This document shows, piece after piece, positions 12,801 through 27,800 of a stretch of 37,453 nucleotides of DNA. The notes below the pieces were generated by a model. That model was not told the DNA's origin, made no database searches, and worked only from the letters and a program-made list of their open reading frames with translations. The stretch comes from an uncultured Clostridia bacterium (GTDB lineage Bacteria > Bacillota > Clostridia > Christensenellales > UBA1242): contig CALBHW010000032.1 of NCBI GenBank assembly GCA_937893125.1, positions 1 to 37,453 of the forward strand, written 5' to 3'. Made by a program: the position numbers and the translations under genes. Each line of letters opens with the position of its first letter. Positions within the stretch are counted from its first letter, which is position 1.

Positions 12801-15800
12801 TACAAATATGGTGGCGCTATATATTCTGACAATGCAAAATTTATTACTTTAAAAAATAGCGAGATTGGCGGTTGTACTACGGACGAATGTGGGACAATTT
12901 ATGTTTTATCGACCCTAAACGGTGCAAATCCAAGGTCGAAAATTACGCTTGAAAATTCTACAATTACGGGAATAAGCGGTCAAGAAACAATTTATTTCAA
13001 TACTGATTACAAAGACGACGAAGCACCAGTTAAAGTGCCAGTTGTTGAGTTTAGAGACGGCAACATCTTTACAGGTACGATTGCGCTTGGCGGGCATACA
13101 TTTATATATGACGCAACTTCAACCTTAAAATCAAGTGATGTTAAAGTTCATAGAATAGAAAACAAGGAAGAAATTAGTGACATTTTGGTTGCTTTAACTT
13201 CGAGCGGAAATGTTGCAACAAATTATGTAAATATCTATTCTCTTGTATCAGATAACGGCGGAAAGCTTGTTAACATTACAACTCACAGGGGTGATAATAG
13301 TTCGTCAAATGCGGGCAACTTCTATTCTGATACGGACGACCAAAATTTTGCAAATTATGTCAAGATTGAAGGCTCTAATGGGCAAGTCTTTGCTACAAAT
13401 ACACTTCAAATTGGCGGAAGTTTCAATGTTGAAGTTACGCCTTTCCAAGGGGTTGTAAATGAGCCTACAAGTTACACTGTTAAACTTGAATATGGCGAAA
13501 TCTACGGAACATATTTCGACGGCGCAGTGCTTCATAACGTTGTAGAAACGACAAATGGTGTTGAGACCCTTGTTGATGTTGATATGACTGACCGCGAAGA
13601 TAGAGTCGGTTGGACTTTTGAACAATATGTTGTTCGTTTGACAGTCGGGACAACAATAACTCCAAAAGCAATGACTAGTTCAGCCCAAGTCGCTTACAGA
13701 AAGGAAAATTACGCGAAAATTGATATGGTCGCGCGCTGGGTGCAATCAGCTCCAGAGTATGTGACAAGACTTTATACTTTTAACCAAGACGACCAAAGCG
13801 ATTTGCAAGAAATTTTGCCAAACGAGGACGGAAATTATGTCACGACATATGGAAAGAAAGTTAAACTCGAACTTGAAATTACAAATAAAAATGTAAATGA
13901 CTTTACATATGTTGTTATTTCTTCTTATCTAAATTCCAGTAACACAAATGTGTCAAATGCTTTCACATTAAACACAGAAAGTGGCAATTACGAACTTGTT
14001 TTTGAAGATGCAATGAACTATGAATTTAACATTCAAGTTAGGGCGCAAAGAAATAACACAGACACAAAAACAAACTCCATTGTGACTCTAATTATCGAAC
14101 AAGCGGTAGTTGAAATTGCACTTAAAGACGGTTACAGCAGTTTTGAATTTAATGGCGAAAATTTGAGCATAGATAAAGAGTTTGTTTATGTCCATAGTGG
14201 CTTGCAATTTGGTCAAGAAATTGAAGTTTTGGGACTTGAAGTTGTTGCAAGCAATGTGTCGGAAGATGTTAGACTAGGATATGCTAGAAATGTAGGCACA
14301 TATGAAGCGGAGTTTTCTATTACAAATCCTAATTATCAACTTGCGTCTATGAGACTCACTTGGGAAATTACCCCACTTACTCTTGAAATTGATAAGTGGC
14401 TTGATATTCACAACGAACTTGCTGAATATACAAAAGCGTACGAAGTTTTAGGCACAACGGTGCATTATCTTGTTCCACATTTTAATAATGTAAAAGGTAA
14501 CGACATTGTAAACCTTGCGATTTCGACGCTTGTAAAAGACAATGACGACCAAAACACGTCACTTATGTTCAGTTTTAGCAACTCCAACAGTTTTACGCGA
14601 ATTGACGATTTGAAAAATCCAACTCCAAACATTCAAGTCAATCCTTCATACAACACACCTGGCGAATTTACGGTTACAATTGACGATTACTACAATCAAT
14701 TTGGCAACTATGTTTTGCCAAGTGACATTGACTTTACTTGGTTTATTACGGGCGCGCAAGCGTACATTGACGCATTCATTTTCAGTAAAGGTGGCGTAGG
14801 TTCGAGTATTTCTCTATCATCAAAACTCACTACTGACCTTGAAATTGAAGGAAAAATAGCAGACGGGTGCTATGTACTTGACAATTTCGAATATTTGGGC
14901 GCGGGCATTCTTCAATACATTACTGTTTCAATGAAAAACAGTTCAGGCGACAGAATTCCAAGCGGAATGAACCTTATTTTGCACCTAACTGGCACAACGA
15001 CAAGCGGGGCGAGTGTCGATGTGACTACAAGGTCATTCAGTGTTGGACTTGACAACGAAAATATTGAAAGATATGTTTACTTTGAAGAAGCGGGAACATA
15101 TAGGCTTGATGTTTCGGTTGTGGAAAATCCTTCATACGAGCAATCACCATCGTCCATTTACTCGGCGGTTTTCACAGTCGATAGAGCAAAACTCGACATT
15201 GAATGGGGCGTAAGAGATTTCAGCAACAACGAAAAAGAAGTCGAAATTTCAACAAGCGACGGCTACAAAATTACGACAATTTATTGCGCAAAAGATATTT
15301 ATCCATTCGCAAAAGTTAAAGGCGGTAGCCCAGAGATTGCGCCAGAAGATTTTGAGTATACAAAGAGCGTAACTGGCTCGTTCTCAAGTGATTTTAGTAG
15401 CATTTCAAGATTGTCGGCGGGTAGCCTTGTAGTGATTGCAAGACTGGGCGACAAATATAACGCGAATTATCAAATCGCGTCCAATGCGGAAATCACATTT
15501 GAAATTTTGCCAGCACAACTTATTATTGAATGGGACTCACCATCGCAATTTGACTTTACGGGCGCTGACATTTACTACAAGCCAAGGGTTTTACTTCCAT
15601 TTGAGGACCCAGCGCTTCCAACTGAAGCAAGTATTCAAGCGCTTTACAATCTTCTTGAACCTACGCTTGAAAATTCATTTGCAAGTTACTTTGGAAGAGA
15701 TATTGGAACATACACTTGCACAATCGTTCCAGTTATGGACGAAAATGGCGAACTTATAAACAATAACTATACATTTGGTGAATTGGCTCTTTCTCAAGAA

Positions 15801-18800
15801 TGGCGAATTTTGCAAAAAGAAGTCGACATTAAATGGAAAGCGTACAAATCACAAGGGGAAGGAACTTCAAAAGAAGAACTTGGAGTTACTGAGTTTTCCT
15901 TTGTCTACGACGGAAATTATTATGAACTTATCCCTTACATTGACGACCTTATTGAAGGATATAAAGACGTAACAATTAGTTACAGTGGCGCGTCACAAAA
16001 GAATGTAGGAAACTGGACAAGAGAAGTCCAAAATTTACAAGGTGACCACGCGGGATATTATAGATTGAAAGATAGCACAACGACTGCTTTGTGGTCTATA
16101 ACTAAGCGTTCACTTACGGTTACGTGGAATCTTGGCAAAATGCCTTACGAAACAGACCTTGGCGATTATGAAGTCTACTATTCGGCGGGTGGTTTAAGGT
16201 TAATTAGCGCTTCAATTGTAATGGGCGAAGATGAAGACTTGATAAATAGGGACGGCGTAACGCTTAAAATTACAAATAACGAATTTAGCGCTGTTGGCAC
16301 ATACACGGCAACCGCTGAATCTGAAAATCCAAACTACCACGTAAATCAAGGTGCGTCTTGCACTTGGAAAATTCTTCAAGCACCAGTAGTGGTTGTTTGG
16401 GAATGGGCGGATAAAATGGTTGACATTTTCGATTCAGACGGCAACAAAATTTCAAGTAATTTTGACGGCTCAAGAGTTACTTATACTGGGACTTCAAATT
16501 ATCTTATAAGTTCAAGTCTATACCTTGCGTACGACGTAAATGAAACACCACTTAGTTTCAATGCAAATGTGGTCTATAAGTCAAATGCAAGCGGAGCAAC
16601 ATTGACGGCAGACCAAATCATTGCAGTTGGTGATTATGAAGCGACGGCCGTGCTTGAAGAAGCCTTAGCAAAATCGTACAATATTGTTAAACCAACGGCA
16701 ACATTTGGCATCCAAAGAGCGTCAATTAAGTTTAATTGGGTGCAATCGGACGGTTCAAACTTCGCGGGTGACAGTACAAGCGCAATAATAGACAGCGCTG
16801 GCAAGGCAAGTCCACAATACTTCTATTTTGTTGAGACTGACCCAACAAAGACTGATAATGAAAAGTTAAAAGATAACGAAAAAATTGCATATAGCGTAAA
16901 AGTTACTTATTCTGGCGTACGAGAAAATAGGGAAAGGACACTTGTAGTCGTCCCATCAAAAGCAGAAGGTGCAATGTCTGGCGGGGACAAGATGTCTCTT
17001 GAACAATTTAGAAGTTTCCTTGACGGATTCTCTTGCGATGCGGGAACATATTCAATTGAAATCCTTGCAATGTCAGGCACAACTGGCAACTATTCTTTGA
17101 ACCTTGAAGAAAGCAAAAAGACATATGTAATAACTCCAGTTATGCTTGCTGAAAACGCAATCAGTTTGCAATATTCAGACGACCCAGACAGCAACAGTCC
17201 TTTTGTGTATAACGGATTAACTCAAGAAATTTTCGTTACAATTGCAAATAGATACACGAGTAAAAACCTTGACATTAGTCAATTTGAAAGACTTGACACA
17301 AAGGTCGGGCGTAATGCTGGGACATATAGGCTGGAAATTGCACTTATCGACCCTAACTATGTTTTCTATAGCGAATCTTTGACCAATTTAAGGTCGCAAA
17401 TGGTCTCTTGGGAAATCAGACCAAGACTCGCTGAACTTGTTTGGGCAGGAACAAGTTTTGAATATGATGGCGCTGAGCACGGCCCTTGGGTAACAGGTGT
17501 TTCAAACGCAGTAGAAGGCGACACATTTGTCTATGATATTTATGACAATTCAGGCGCTTATACAAATAAAGCAACCGATGTCGGCAAGTACACTGCAAGA
17601 ATAAAAGATTTGAATAATAGCAACTATTCTTTGACAGGCAATAACGGCGAGTGTCAATGGGAGATTACGAAGAAGATACTTGCATTTAACTGGGAGCCAA
17701 ATTCTTCGAACTTCACAATTGATCCAAACGAAACAAATAATATTCCTGGGGTGCCTTACGAAGCAAAACCACTTTACTACAATCCAAGACTAACAAAAGC
17801 GATTTATGTTCTTGATAGACCAAATATTAAGTACACGCTTAAGATAACATATAGTAAAGACAACACAAACTACTCAGATTATGCGGAATATGAACTAAAC
17901 AACGATAACGACTTTACATTTAATGGTGGCAACATCATAAATGTGGGCTACTACAAGGCTCAAATTCTATTTGATGAAACAGGCACATATTATCAACTTG
18001 CGTCAGATAATACGTCGTTTACATGGCGAATAAAACAAAGAACACTAGGTTTCTTGTGGGATAATTTGTCGCCTACATACAACGCAAAGGCGCAAGAACC
18101 AACTGTTTCTATCAATTCTGGTATTCCAAGTGGTTCGACAGACAAGTCACAAATTACAATTTCTAAGCAATATTTTGTTGGCAGTTCGTGGGTCTCCGAA
18201 GCACCTACAAATGCGGGCGAATATCCAGTGCGTGTTGCAAGCATTGGTGGCGCTGTTGCGCAAAACTACACAATTGGTGTTTCCGAAGCAACATTTAGAA
18301 TTGCAAGGGCAAGACTTGGAGCGACATACTTTAAAGCAGTTTTAGAGGACTCGGATGCCAGCGCAAGTAGTATTATTTATAATGGCTCACCACAATATTA
18401 CGACATTGATACTGATAAAATTACTGGCATTTTTGCGGGCGATACTATTCAATTTGTTTTGACATACACTTATGTCGCGGTTGGCGGTTCCGTCTCAGAA
18501 AGCCTTTTGGGTGGTGAAAACTGTATCAACGCTGGAACTTACAAACTTGAAGTATCTTTGACATCCAATCAATTGCCTTCCGACGCTGGCGGAAACTATA
18601 TAATTGGTTCTGACAATGTAAAAGAATGGTCGATTTTGCAAAAAGAAGTCACATTTAGTTGGTCGTTTGAAAATAGCGAGAATTTAAAAGGTGACCTTGT
18701 AAACTTCGCACCAGAGTATAACGGAAAAGACATTAAACTTGTTGCAACAGTTCTAGTTAACGGAAAACAAGTTGACGGTGTCAAAGTCGCGGACGACGGA

Positions 18801-21800
18801 TATTCCGACAATGTAAAATCTGGCGTTGCAAGTGACGGCTCAAATTGGATTGCGCAAGTTACAAAACTTGACAGGTCGTGCAGTAATAACTACACATTTA
18901 GCACTCTTGATAACCGTTCATATTATCAACGTTCGTGGAAAATTGTTGCGAAGAAGATTTCAGGCTTCAATTGGGAGTCGGTCGGTTCGTTTGACGACAG
19001 CAAATCAGCAGTTTATAGCGGAGAAGCAACATACTATTATCCAGTGTTTATTAACGGCGATATGATTGAAAATGACGAAGTGTCGTTTACCTATACAATT
19101 AGGAGACGACCACTTGGCTCGGATAGTTTTATCGACGTTCCAAATTTGAACGCTTGCAAAGATAGTGGATACTATGAACTCACCGTAACAGGCTTTGCGG
19201 GCGCGTCAGCAGGCAACTACGATATGCGTCATTTGGAGACTGCGTCAAAGAGAAATAGTTGGACAATAACGCAAAAAGACCTTACTTGCGATTTGTCCGA
19301 AAAGACCTATGTATATAATGGTGCAAATCAAGCGTTTAGCGTTACAATTAACGAAAACGACCTTATTCCAGACGATAAAATTTTTGTAGGCATTTCGTAC
19401 ACCTATGAAAACATCCGTGACGACGGAACGACGGAAACAATTTCGAACGCTCTTGAATGTCTCCTTAAAAATGCGGGAACATACACAGTTACAATTGAGT
19501 TGTCGGGAGACAAGGCGCACAACTACAAAATGGCGGACGACCATAAGACCGTGAAATTTAACATCGCAAAACGCGGAATTTCAATTATTTGGAACAATGA
19601 CGGCGAATATAAATACGCATTTGACGGCAATGTTCACTACCCAACGGCTACAATTGTCAATGGCATTGAAGGCGAAATTCCAGTTGAATATTCGTACAGT
19701 GCAAAAATAAACTCGTCAGACACAGCATACAGCAAGACGGGCATTCAACCAGCCCACGCTGGAAGTTACAAGGTGACGGCAAGTTTGGTCGTTGCAAGTT
19801 CTAGAAATTACACTTGGGATTCTTCAATGGAAGAAGCGGAAAAGACAAGATATTTCACGATTGAAAGAATTAACCCAGGTATCACAATTTCTCCTATCAA
19901 AATGGGCAACTCGTCAAGTGACGACGATAGCGAAAAACAAACAAGCGCACTAGTTGTTGTATCGGGTGTCGCGGGGAATATTCCAAGGGGAAGTATCCAA
20001 TTTAGCGGACACGATAGCAGTGCAGTTATCTCGACTTCACTTCTTGAACAACCAAATGACTATTCGTCTTTCCCAGACGCAGTCAAACTTATTTTCCAAG
20101 GACTTGAACAACAAAATTTGAGTTTCTCATACGCATACTTTGGTTATGTTGAAAAAAATCTTTCAAAATATCTTCCACAAGTCCTTGTAACACTTGCGGA
20201 CGACAACGAAGGGTATTCAGAGACAAGCAACTACACCGACAATATGAGAGTAACAAGTAGCACGGGCTTTGTTCCAAGCGGACAAGAGCAACCAAGTGTC
20301 AAGTTGTTCTATAGGAGTTCGGACGGCGCCTTTATTGAAGTTACATCTTCAACGGGTCTTACTTCAAATCTTGAGAGAGCGCTTGTATATGGCGGAAGCC
20401 TTAACTTCTACATCACGGGTGGCGCGGACATCACGACAGACGACTCACTTTATGGATTTAGACTTAAAATCGGCAACGAAGAAATTTTAAGCAGTGGCGA
20501 TGTCGTACAAAACGGCGAAGTCATTGCAACAGTTGCTTATTCAGTTGAGTCCGACGGCTTTGTTCCAAGTTTCTCGGAAGAAGAAAAACTTGCGGGTATT
20601 TCAAGTAATGTCGTAAGAGTTGTAGTCACATTTAAAAAGCCAACAGTTGCTGGAAAGGGACTTTCAATCAGTGCCTACAAAGACGGTGGTGACAAAAAGG
20701 TCGGCGGTGTGACGGAAAGCAACTACGCGACAAAGACGACATCGGCGGGAAGATTTGAAATTTCAAAGAAAACAATTTCAGTCAACCTTCCAGACGCAAA
20801 ACAAATGTTTAAGGTGGACGATTCAATCGAATTCGTAACCGATAACAACGGCATTTTGAAGCGCTATGCGCTAAACTCCGACGGTAGACCTTACAAAGAC
20901 GCAAGCGGTGACAATTATGTTTATCTAGCGGAATATTCCTTGTTTGTAAATTCAGCTGACCTTGTCGCTGGCGACGCGGATAGAACAATGCTTCAAGAAT
21001 TTATCCGCCCAAGGCTTAGAGACGGCAAAACGATTACAGGCGCCGGATATTACGAAAACGCGGTCACATTGGAGTCGCTTGACGGAAACGAATACTACAT
21101 TTTGGTCGTAAACGGCGAAAATGGTTACGGCGGACTCTTCGTGACGGGGCTTGAACTCACCGAAGATGATGTGACAATTACAATTACGGACGAAATCAAT
21201 TTGCGCTACATTGGCGTGCTTTTGAGGCCTTCCGTTACGGTCAAAATTAAGGGACAAGTGGGCAATTTGTCACTTAACAACGACTACGAAGTCAGTTATC
21301 CATCGGGCGCGGACGGATTTAACATTAACGCGGGCGAAAATAACGGCTATGTCACAATTGTCTTTAAAGGCGACTATAAGGGCACAATTACAAGACATTT
21401 CACAATCCAAAAATTTGATTTCTCGGCGGACACTCAACTTCCAACGGGTTATGAGATAAGATATAGAAATGACTTGACGACAAACGAGACTTATAGAGGC
21501 TCTGCAATAACAAAGAATTTCTCTAAGAACAATTCAAACCCAGCCATTGCATTCTTCAACGGCGGTGCGCAAGTTTATGAACTTGTTGAAGGAACGGACT
21601 ACACGATTTCCTATTCTTCAAACATCAACGCGGGAACGGCAACCATTACAATTGAAGGAAAAGCGGGCAATGCGACGGGCAAGAAAGAACTTCACTTCAC
21701 AATTTTGAAGAAAAATGTGACGGGCGGAGAAATTACAAGTTACACATTAAATAAAGGCAATGCAAACCACGAAATCGTGTTTAGCGGTCTAAATAACACT

Positions 21801-24800
21801 CCAACGGCGGACACAATCATTTACAAATTTGTTGACACATCTGTAAATCCAAATATTGAAAGCGAAGTGTCACTTGCTTATGACGCGACACAACTTCGTT
21901 GGGGCAAAATGGAAGGTGGTTCGTTTAAGGAACTTACTCAAAAAGACACAATAAACATCGGAACATATTATCTTGAAATCGGTGCGGTTACTGGACAAAG
22001 AGGTGCTTTATATAGAAACTTCGAAGGGTCGTTGTACCTTGAATATCGCGTCGTTGCACTCGATATGGATTCGACAGACATTACAATAGAACTTATAAAC
22101 CCAGTCCAACAATTTACGGGCAAGTCTCTTAACCCAGATATTAGGGTTTATTGGAAAGAACCTATTGTGACGATTGTGACTGACACGGCAGACGCTAATT
22201 ACGGCAATGTCACATTTACGGGCAATTACAGACAAACAGAACTTACCCTTGACACCCATTACACACGTGTTCTTATCACAGAAGGACATAGCAGTGCTGG
22301 AATAAATAACGGGCTTGTCACAATTTCGGGCAAGGAAAACAGCAACTTTACTGGCACGAAGAATAAGCAATTTGACATCGAGAGAAGAGATTTGAGTTTG
22401 CTTTCTTCGACTGAACTTGTTGGAAATATTCCTTCCTACGACTACACAGGAAATATTATTGATATTGACTCATTGACCAATGTTTCCTACCTTGACAATA
22501 GACTTGTCCAAGGCGTCGATTTTGACATTATAAAAGGTCTTGACGAAGAAAATATCCATGCGGGTACGGGGCGAGTTAGAATTCAAGGAAAGGGCAACTA
22601 CACTGGTCAAGCGCTACTTTCATTTATCATTAACAAATTGTTTATTGAAAGTGGAGACAACGCAAGCAAGTTTAAGGTCGAATTTGAAGAAGATGTTTAC
22701 TATTACACGGGTTCGTCAATTGAGCCAGTTGTAACGGGAGTGTTCTTCAACAATGTTAAACTTATGGAAGGCACCGACTACACTAGAATTTACTACGGAG
22801 ACGAAAATATCAACGCGAGCAAGACCGCGCCAATGGTCTATATTGAATTTGGAAATATGGCGGGCGACTTCTCGGGAACACTCAGCAAAGTCTTTGAAAT
22901 TAGACCACTTTCGTTTAGGAATAGCGGATTTATTGTGACAGATAAAGACCAAGGCGAAAGGGCAAACAGTGTTGAAAGTGGAATTCTTGAAGAAACATAC
23001 ACTGGTGCTGACATTGTTAAAACAATTTATGTTTACGCACTTTTAGACGACGGAACATATTTGAGACTTAAAACAGCGAGCGAGACATCGGCACTTCCAG
23101 ACTACGAATATGCTCTTTCAAACAACAGAAATGTAGGATATGCGACAGTTTCAATTACAGGATTAAATAATTACGGCGGAGACGGAAGCATAATTAGGAC
23201 GAATTTCAAAATAAACCCACTTGATATTGGCGAACTTATTTCAAAGGGTCTTGCGACAATTGAAAATAAAACTCAACTAAATAACGACCCAATTCAAATA
23301 AGCGACCAACAATTTAGTAGGCAAGTTATCGTTCCAAGTCCAAGAGTCGAATATGGGAATATTATTCTTAGACCAAAGACTGGAAGCGAAAGTTCGTTTG
23401 ACTATGTCTTGTCAGCATATTATGATTTGTCGGGACTTTACGGCAACAATGTTGATGTGAGCGACAAATTGAATAGGACGAAGATTGAAGGCGTCGGAAA
23501 TTACACAGGCTCATATATCTTTACTTTCCGCATTGTGGAAAAGAGTTTGACGGACACATCCATTTCTTACAACTCAATTGAGCCACAAGAATATAGCGGA
23601 CAAGTGCTTGATATTAAGAACCTTGTTGAAGTTTACGACGGCGGATATAAGTTGCTTCTAAACACGGACTACGAAGTTGTTTATAGTGACGCAACAGATA
23701 GAGCCAATGTGGGCAACCCAGCGTTCCAAATCGTTGGTATTGGAAACTACACAAACACAATAAATTCATTCTTCCAAATCAAGGCGAGAAATATTTTAAA
23801 TCATATGGACCAATTCACTTTTGAAGTGGAAAATGCAATTTACAAGGCGTCAGATATTATTTTGACATCAAGCAGTAGTTATGTGTTTAGTTTGAAGTAT
23901 AAGTCTTACACATTGCTTTATGGCACTGATAAAGATTATACTTTTGGCGAATATAGAAACAACGTAAACGCGGGCACGGCAACTGTCCAAATCATCGGAA
24001 ACGGTGGTGACGGCTTGAAAGGCAACTTTACTGGCACGGCAGAGTTTACTTTTGAAATCGCAAGACAAAAATTTGACATTGAGAAAGGCTCAATCGAACT
24101 TAAACCAAGTTATAGATACACGGGCAAAGAAATTCGCCCAGAGCCAATAAAAGTCATTGACAACTACGGCAACGAAGTCGGAAAAGATAGTTACACGATT
24201 GAATACTATTATAACATCGCGGTCGGCTCATCGGCATATATTAGACTTGTATTTACTGGCAACTATGTCGGCGTCGTGACAAAGAACTTTGTTATTAAAA
24301 CAAATGTGTTGACTCTTGACGACATCGAGTATAGCCAAGTCGGAACGGCGGTTTATTATCAAGGCATTACGGTTGTTCCTAGTTACGAACAAATAAGTAT
24401 TAAGATTAAGAGCGACGAAAGCGACGGAACGGTCTCAACAACTGTTGTTTCTCGTGACGACATTACTTCAATTGAACCTGTTGACGCGACGGACGACGGA
24501 ATAATTGTCGACAATATCAATGTGTCGGACAGTACGACAAAAGGTGCATTTAAGGTGACATTTGGTGGCGTAAACAATGTTTATAGCGGAAGCGTCATTT
24601 TGAGATTTGACATTGCGTCACTTCACATTTCAAGTAAGCAAATTATTTTTGCAACCAATTTGACTAGTGACGAAGTGTACACGGGAATGGCAATTACAAA
24701 AGTGTTCGGCGAAAATTCGTTGACAATTAACGGTGTTGCAATAAATAGCGCTGATTACACGCTTGGCGGAGACGGCGTTTCAGCATACACAAATAACATA

Positions 24801-27800
24801 AATGTCGGATACGCAACAATCACTCTTATGGGCGTCAACAACTTGACTGGCACAACCACAATTCAATTTAGGATTGTTCCTTATGAACTTTCTGTTACAA
24901 ACACAATTATTTCTGACATTGATAATCAAGAGTACAATTACGGACTTGAAGTTTTGCTTAGCGGAAAACTCGAAGTTTTAAATACCAAGGTGGCGGATAC
25001 AATTGTTTTGACAGAAGGTGTAGATTATAGAATTGATAGTTATTCAAACAACATTAACATTTCTACATCAACAAACAAGGCAAAAGTTACTATCCAAGGT
25101 ATCGGAAACTACTCGGGTTACCTAACAAAATCATTTGATATTGTAAGGCGTGAAGTTACTGACAATTTTGTTTTGGCAAATAATAGGGTATACACATACA
25201 CGGGGTCACCAGTAACTCTTGGCGACCAAAAAGACGCGGGCGGAAGTTATTTCGAACTCGTCATTGGCGGAATTGAAACAATCAAGATTTACGACAAAGA
25301 TTGCGTTTACTTTAACAACATCTTTGCTAGCGAAATCATTGGAAGTACGGAATATCTTGCAAAAGTGACTGTCACATTAACTGGTAACTATTCGGGCACA
25401 ATCGTTATCGAGTATAGGATTGAAAAGGTTGAATATTTGACAAATGCGGACGACTTTGTCGTGCCTATGATTGGCTCGCAACTATCTGGAGCACCTATTG
25501 TTATTGATTTTGAAGAAAACAAAATAACATATAAGGGCGTGGAACTTGTTGCAAGGAAAGGCGACGGCGAAGAAAAGATATATCGTTGCGTAAATTGTGG
25601 CCATACAATTAGTGCAATAAATGCTCCTACAACTTGCGAAAAATGTTTAGAAGACGGACTCTTTATTGAACATTACGACTATGAAGTTGTCCAATTTGCG
25701 GAAAATGCGGACGCTATCCCTAATACACTTGGGGGCGTAAGAGTTGTGTTCTCGGGCAACTTTAACGGTGAGGTCGTAAGAAGATTCCAAATTAGGCGTC
25801 GTCAATCGACTCAAGCGGACTTTGACGCAGAGAACTTCAAGGTTGTTCCAAAAGACGCAACAACTATCGACCAAAAGATTCGTTATGGCGAATATGCAAC
25901 TTTAAGAGAACTCACAATTATCAAAAACTCGCTTAATGACGAATATTACGGAAGTAAAGTTTGGTTTGAAAATGAAGATTTCGCGATAAACACTGTCGGA
26001 GAACTTCGTGTTCCAGTTAGATACAAAAAGGATGAGGATTACGACGCGCTCGTTTTCTACATCACTTTCACCGTTGAAAAAGGTGTTTACAAGGAAGAAA
26101 TCAACATTTATGACGGATTGGAGGACGACTTCTTTAGCATTAGTTATAGAAAGGGCTTGACTCTTACTGATATTATTCTTCCAGACGGTTTCTCGTGGCA
26201 ATATCAAAGAATCACTGACATCAGTAAGATTACTATCGGAACGTATTACGCAAAGAGAAATTCGGACGGCAGTTATACTGCATTTGTAAAATATGCAGGC
26301 GAAACACTCGACCCAGGCGTAACATATTATGAACCAGTAACAAGCCTTGACACCGACGATTACATTATCGGGACGGGGCGTGACTACATTGATGTTAGGT
26401 CGAAGTTTATGGCAAAATATAACGCAAATGAAGCGTTGTATCAAGATGTTCTAGACATTGTTGTCAATATAAGAATAAACAAGGGCGACCTTGACCCAAG
26501 CATATTTAGATATAGAGACATTTCAAGGACATATTCGCCAACACTCACAGCGTCGTCAATCACTCTTCCAGTTTCTTCTTTGGCACAAAAGTGGCCTTGG
26601 GAATGGGATGAAAATCAACCAATGTTTAGGACGGTTCTTCAAGTTAAGGATAGTCCATACACATTCCAAATGATTTACGACCCAGCAGAAACAAACAATA
26701 GTGGCGTTCCTGTTAATGGCGGATTCCCAGCAAGCGTCTATGGCAATAAACTTAACTACAAGAAGATGACCGTTGACGCAAGAGTTTATGTCACTCGCGC
26801 AACTTACACTCAAAATCGCGTCTACTCAGCGCTTGCCGAATATGTTGTTCCAACCATTGTTTATAGGTTGGGACTTACAGCGGGCGATTTGGGGCTTGAC
26901 CTTCCAAAAGGATTTACGATTAAAGATGAAAGCCAAGCACTCTCGTATGGCGAAAATAATGTTTATGTTGTTTACAATAGGCATATTGAAGGAACAAGTT
27001 TTGATAACAACTACGAACCATATGGTGAAATTGTTAGCGAAAGCGTTTCAGTCAAAGTACTTGTCACATCGCCACAACTTGTCGGCGTGCTTGACAAGGA
27101 AAACGAAAGTGTCGTCTCAACTTCGGCTGGCGGGCTTGCAATTTCAAGAGAGTACGGCAACACTTTGAGCGCAAGTTCTTCAAATGTTCCATTTGTTGTG
27201 ACTTACTATAACGAAACAACGGGTGCGTGGGAAGAAGTCGCGGGTACTGCAAATTGGCAAGACGGCTCTGAAAGACTCGTTTCTGTCGGCGTCATTACTC
27301 GCCAAGTTGTGTTTACACCAGTTGACAAAAACTTCATTTCAGGCAAATCTTCCATAACCTTTGATGTTGAAGTTGTCATTTCGCAAGTAAACATCGGCGA
27401 CCTTGACAATATTAGGAATAATCTGAAATTCGAAAGCGATTCGCAAGAACTTGTCTATTCGACTTATCCAACTTTGGCTAGAATCAATAGAATAACTTGC
27501 GTTGCGGACGAAAATTCGAATAATTTGACTAAGAGATTTACTGATTTTGACGACATCTACTATTCGTATAAACTTGTTATGCTTAACCAAAACGGACAAT
27601 TGACCGAAAGTGCTATTGAGAAAGCGACCGAATATGAACTAAGTAGTCTTGACATCTTGTCCGCGCAAGGTAACGACAAGGGCGACTATCGTTCGGTTTA
27701 CATCATTTACGCAAACTTCACTCGTGGCGGATGCGTTTACTACAACTTTGGCGACTATAAACCTTTCTTCTACTTGTATATGAGCAAGGCGACATTGTCT

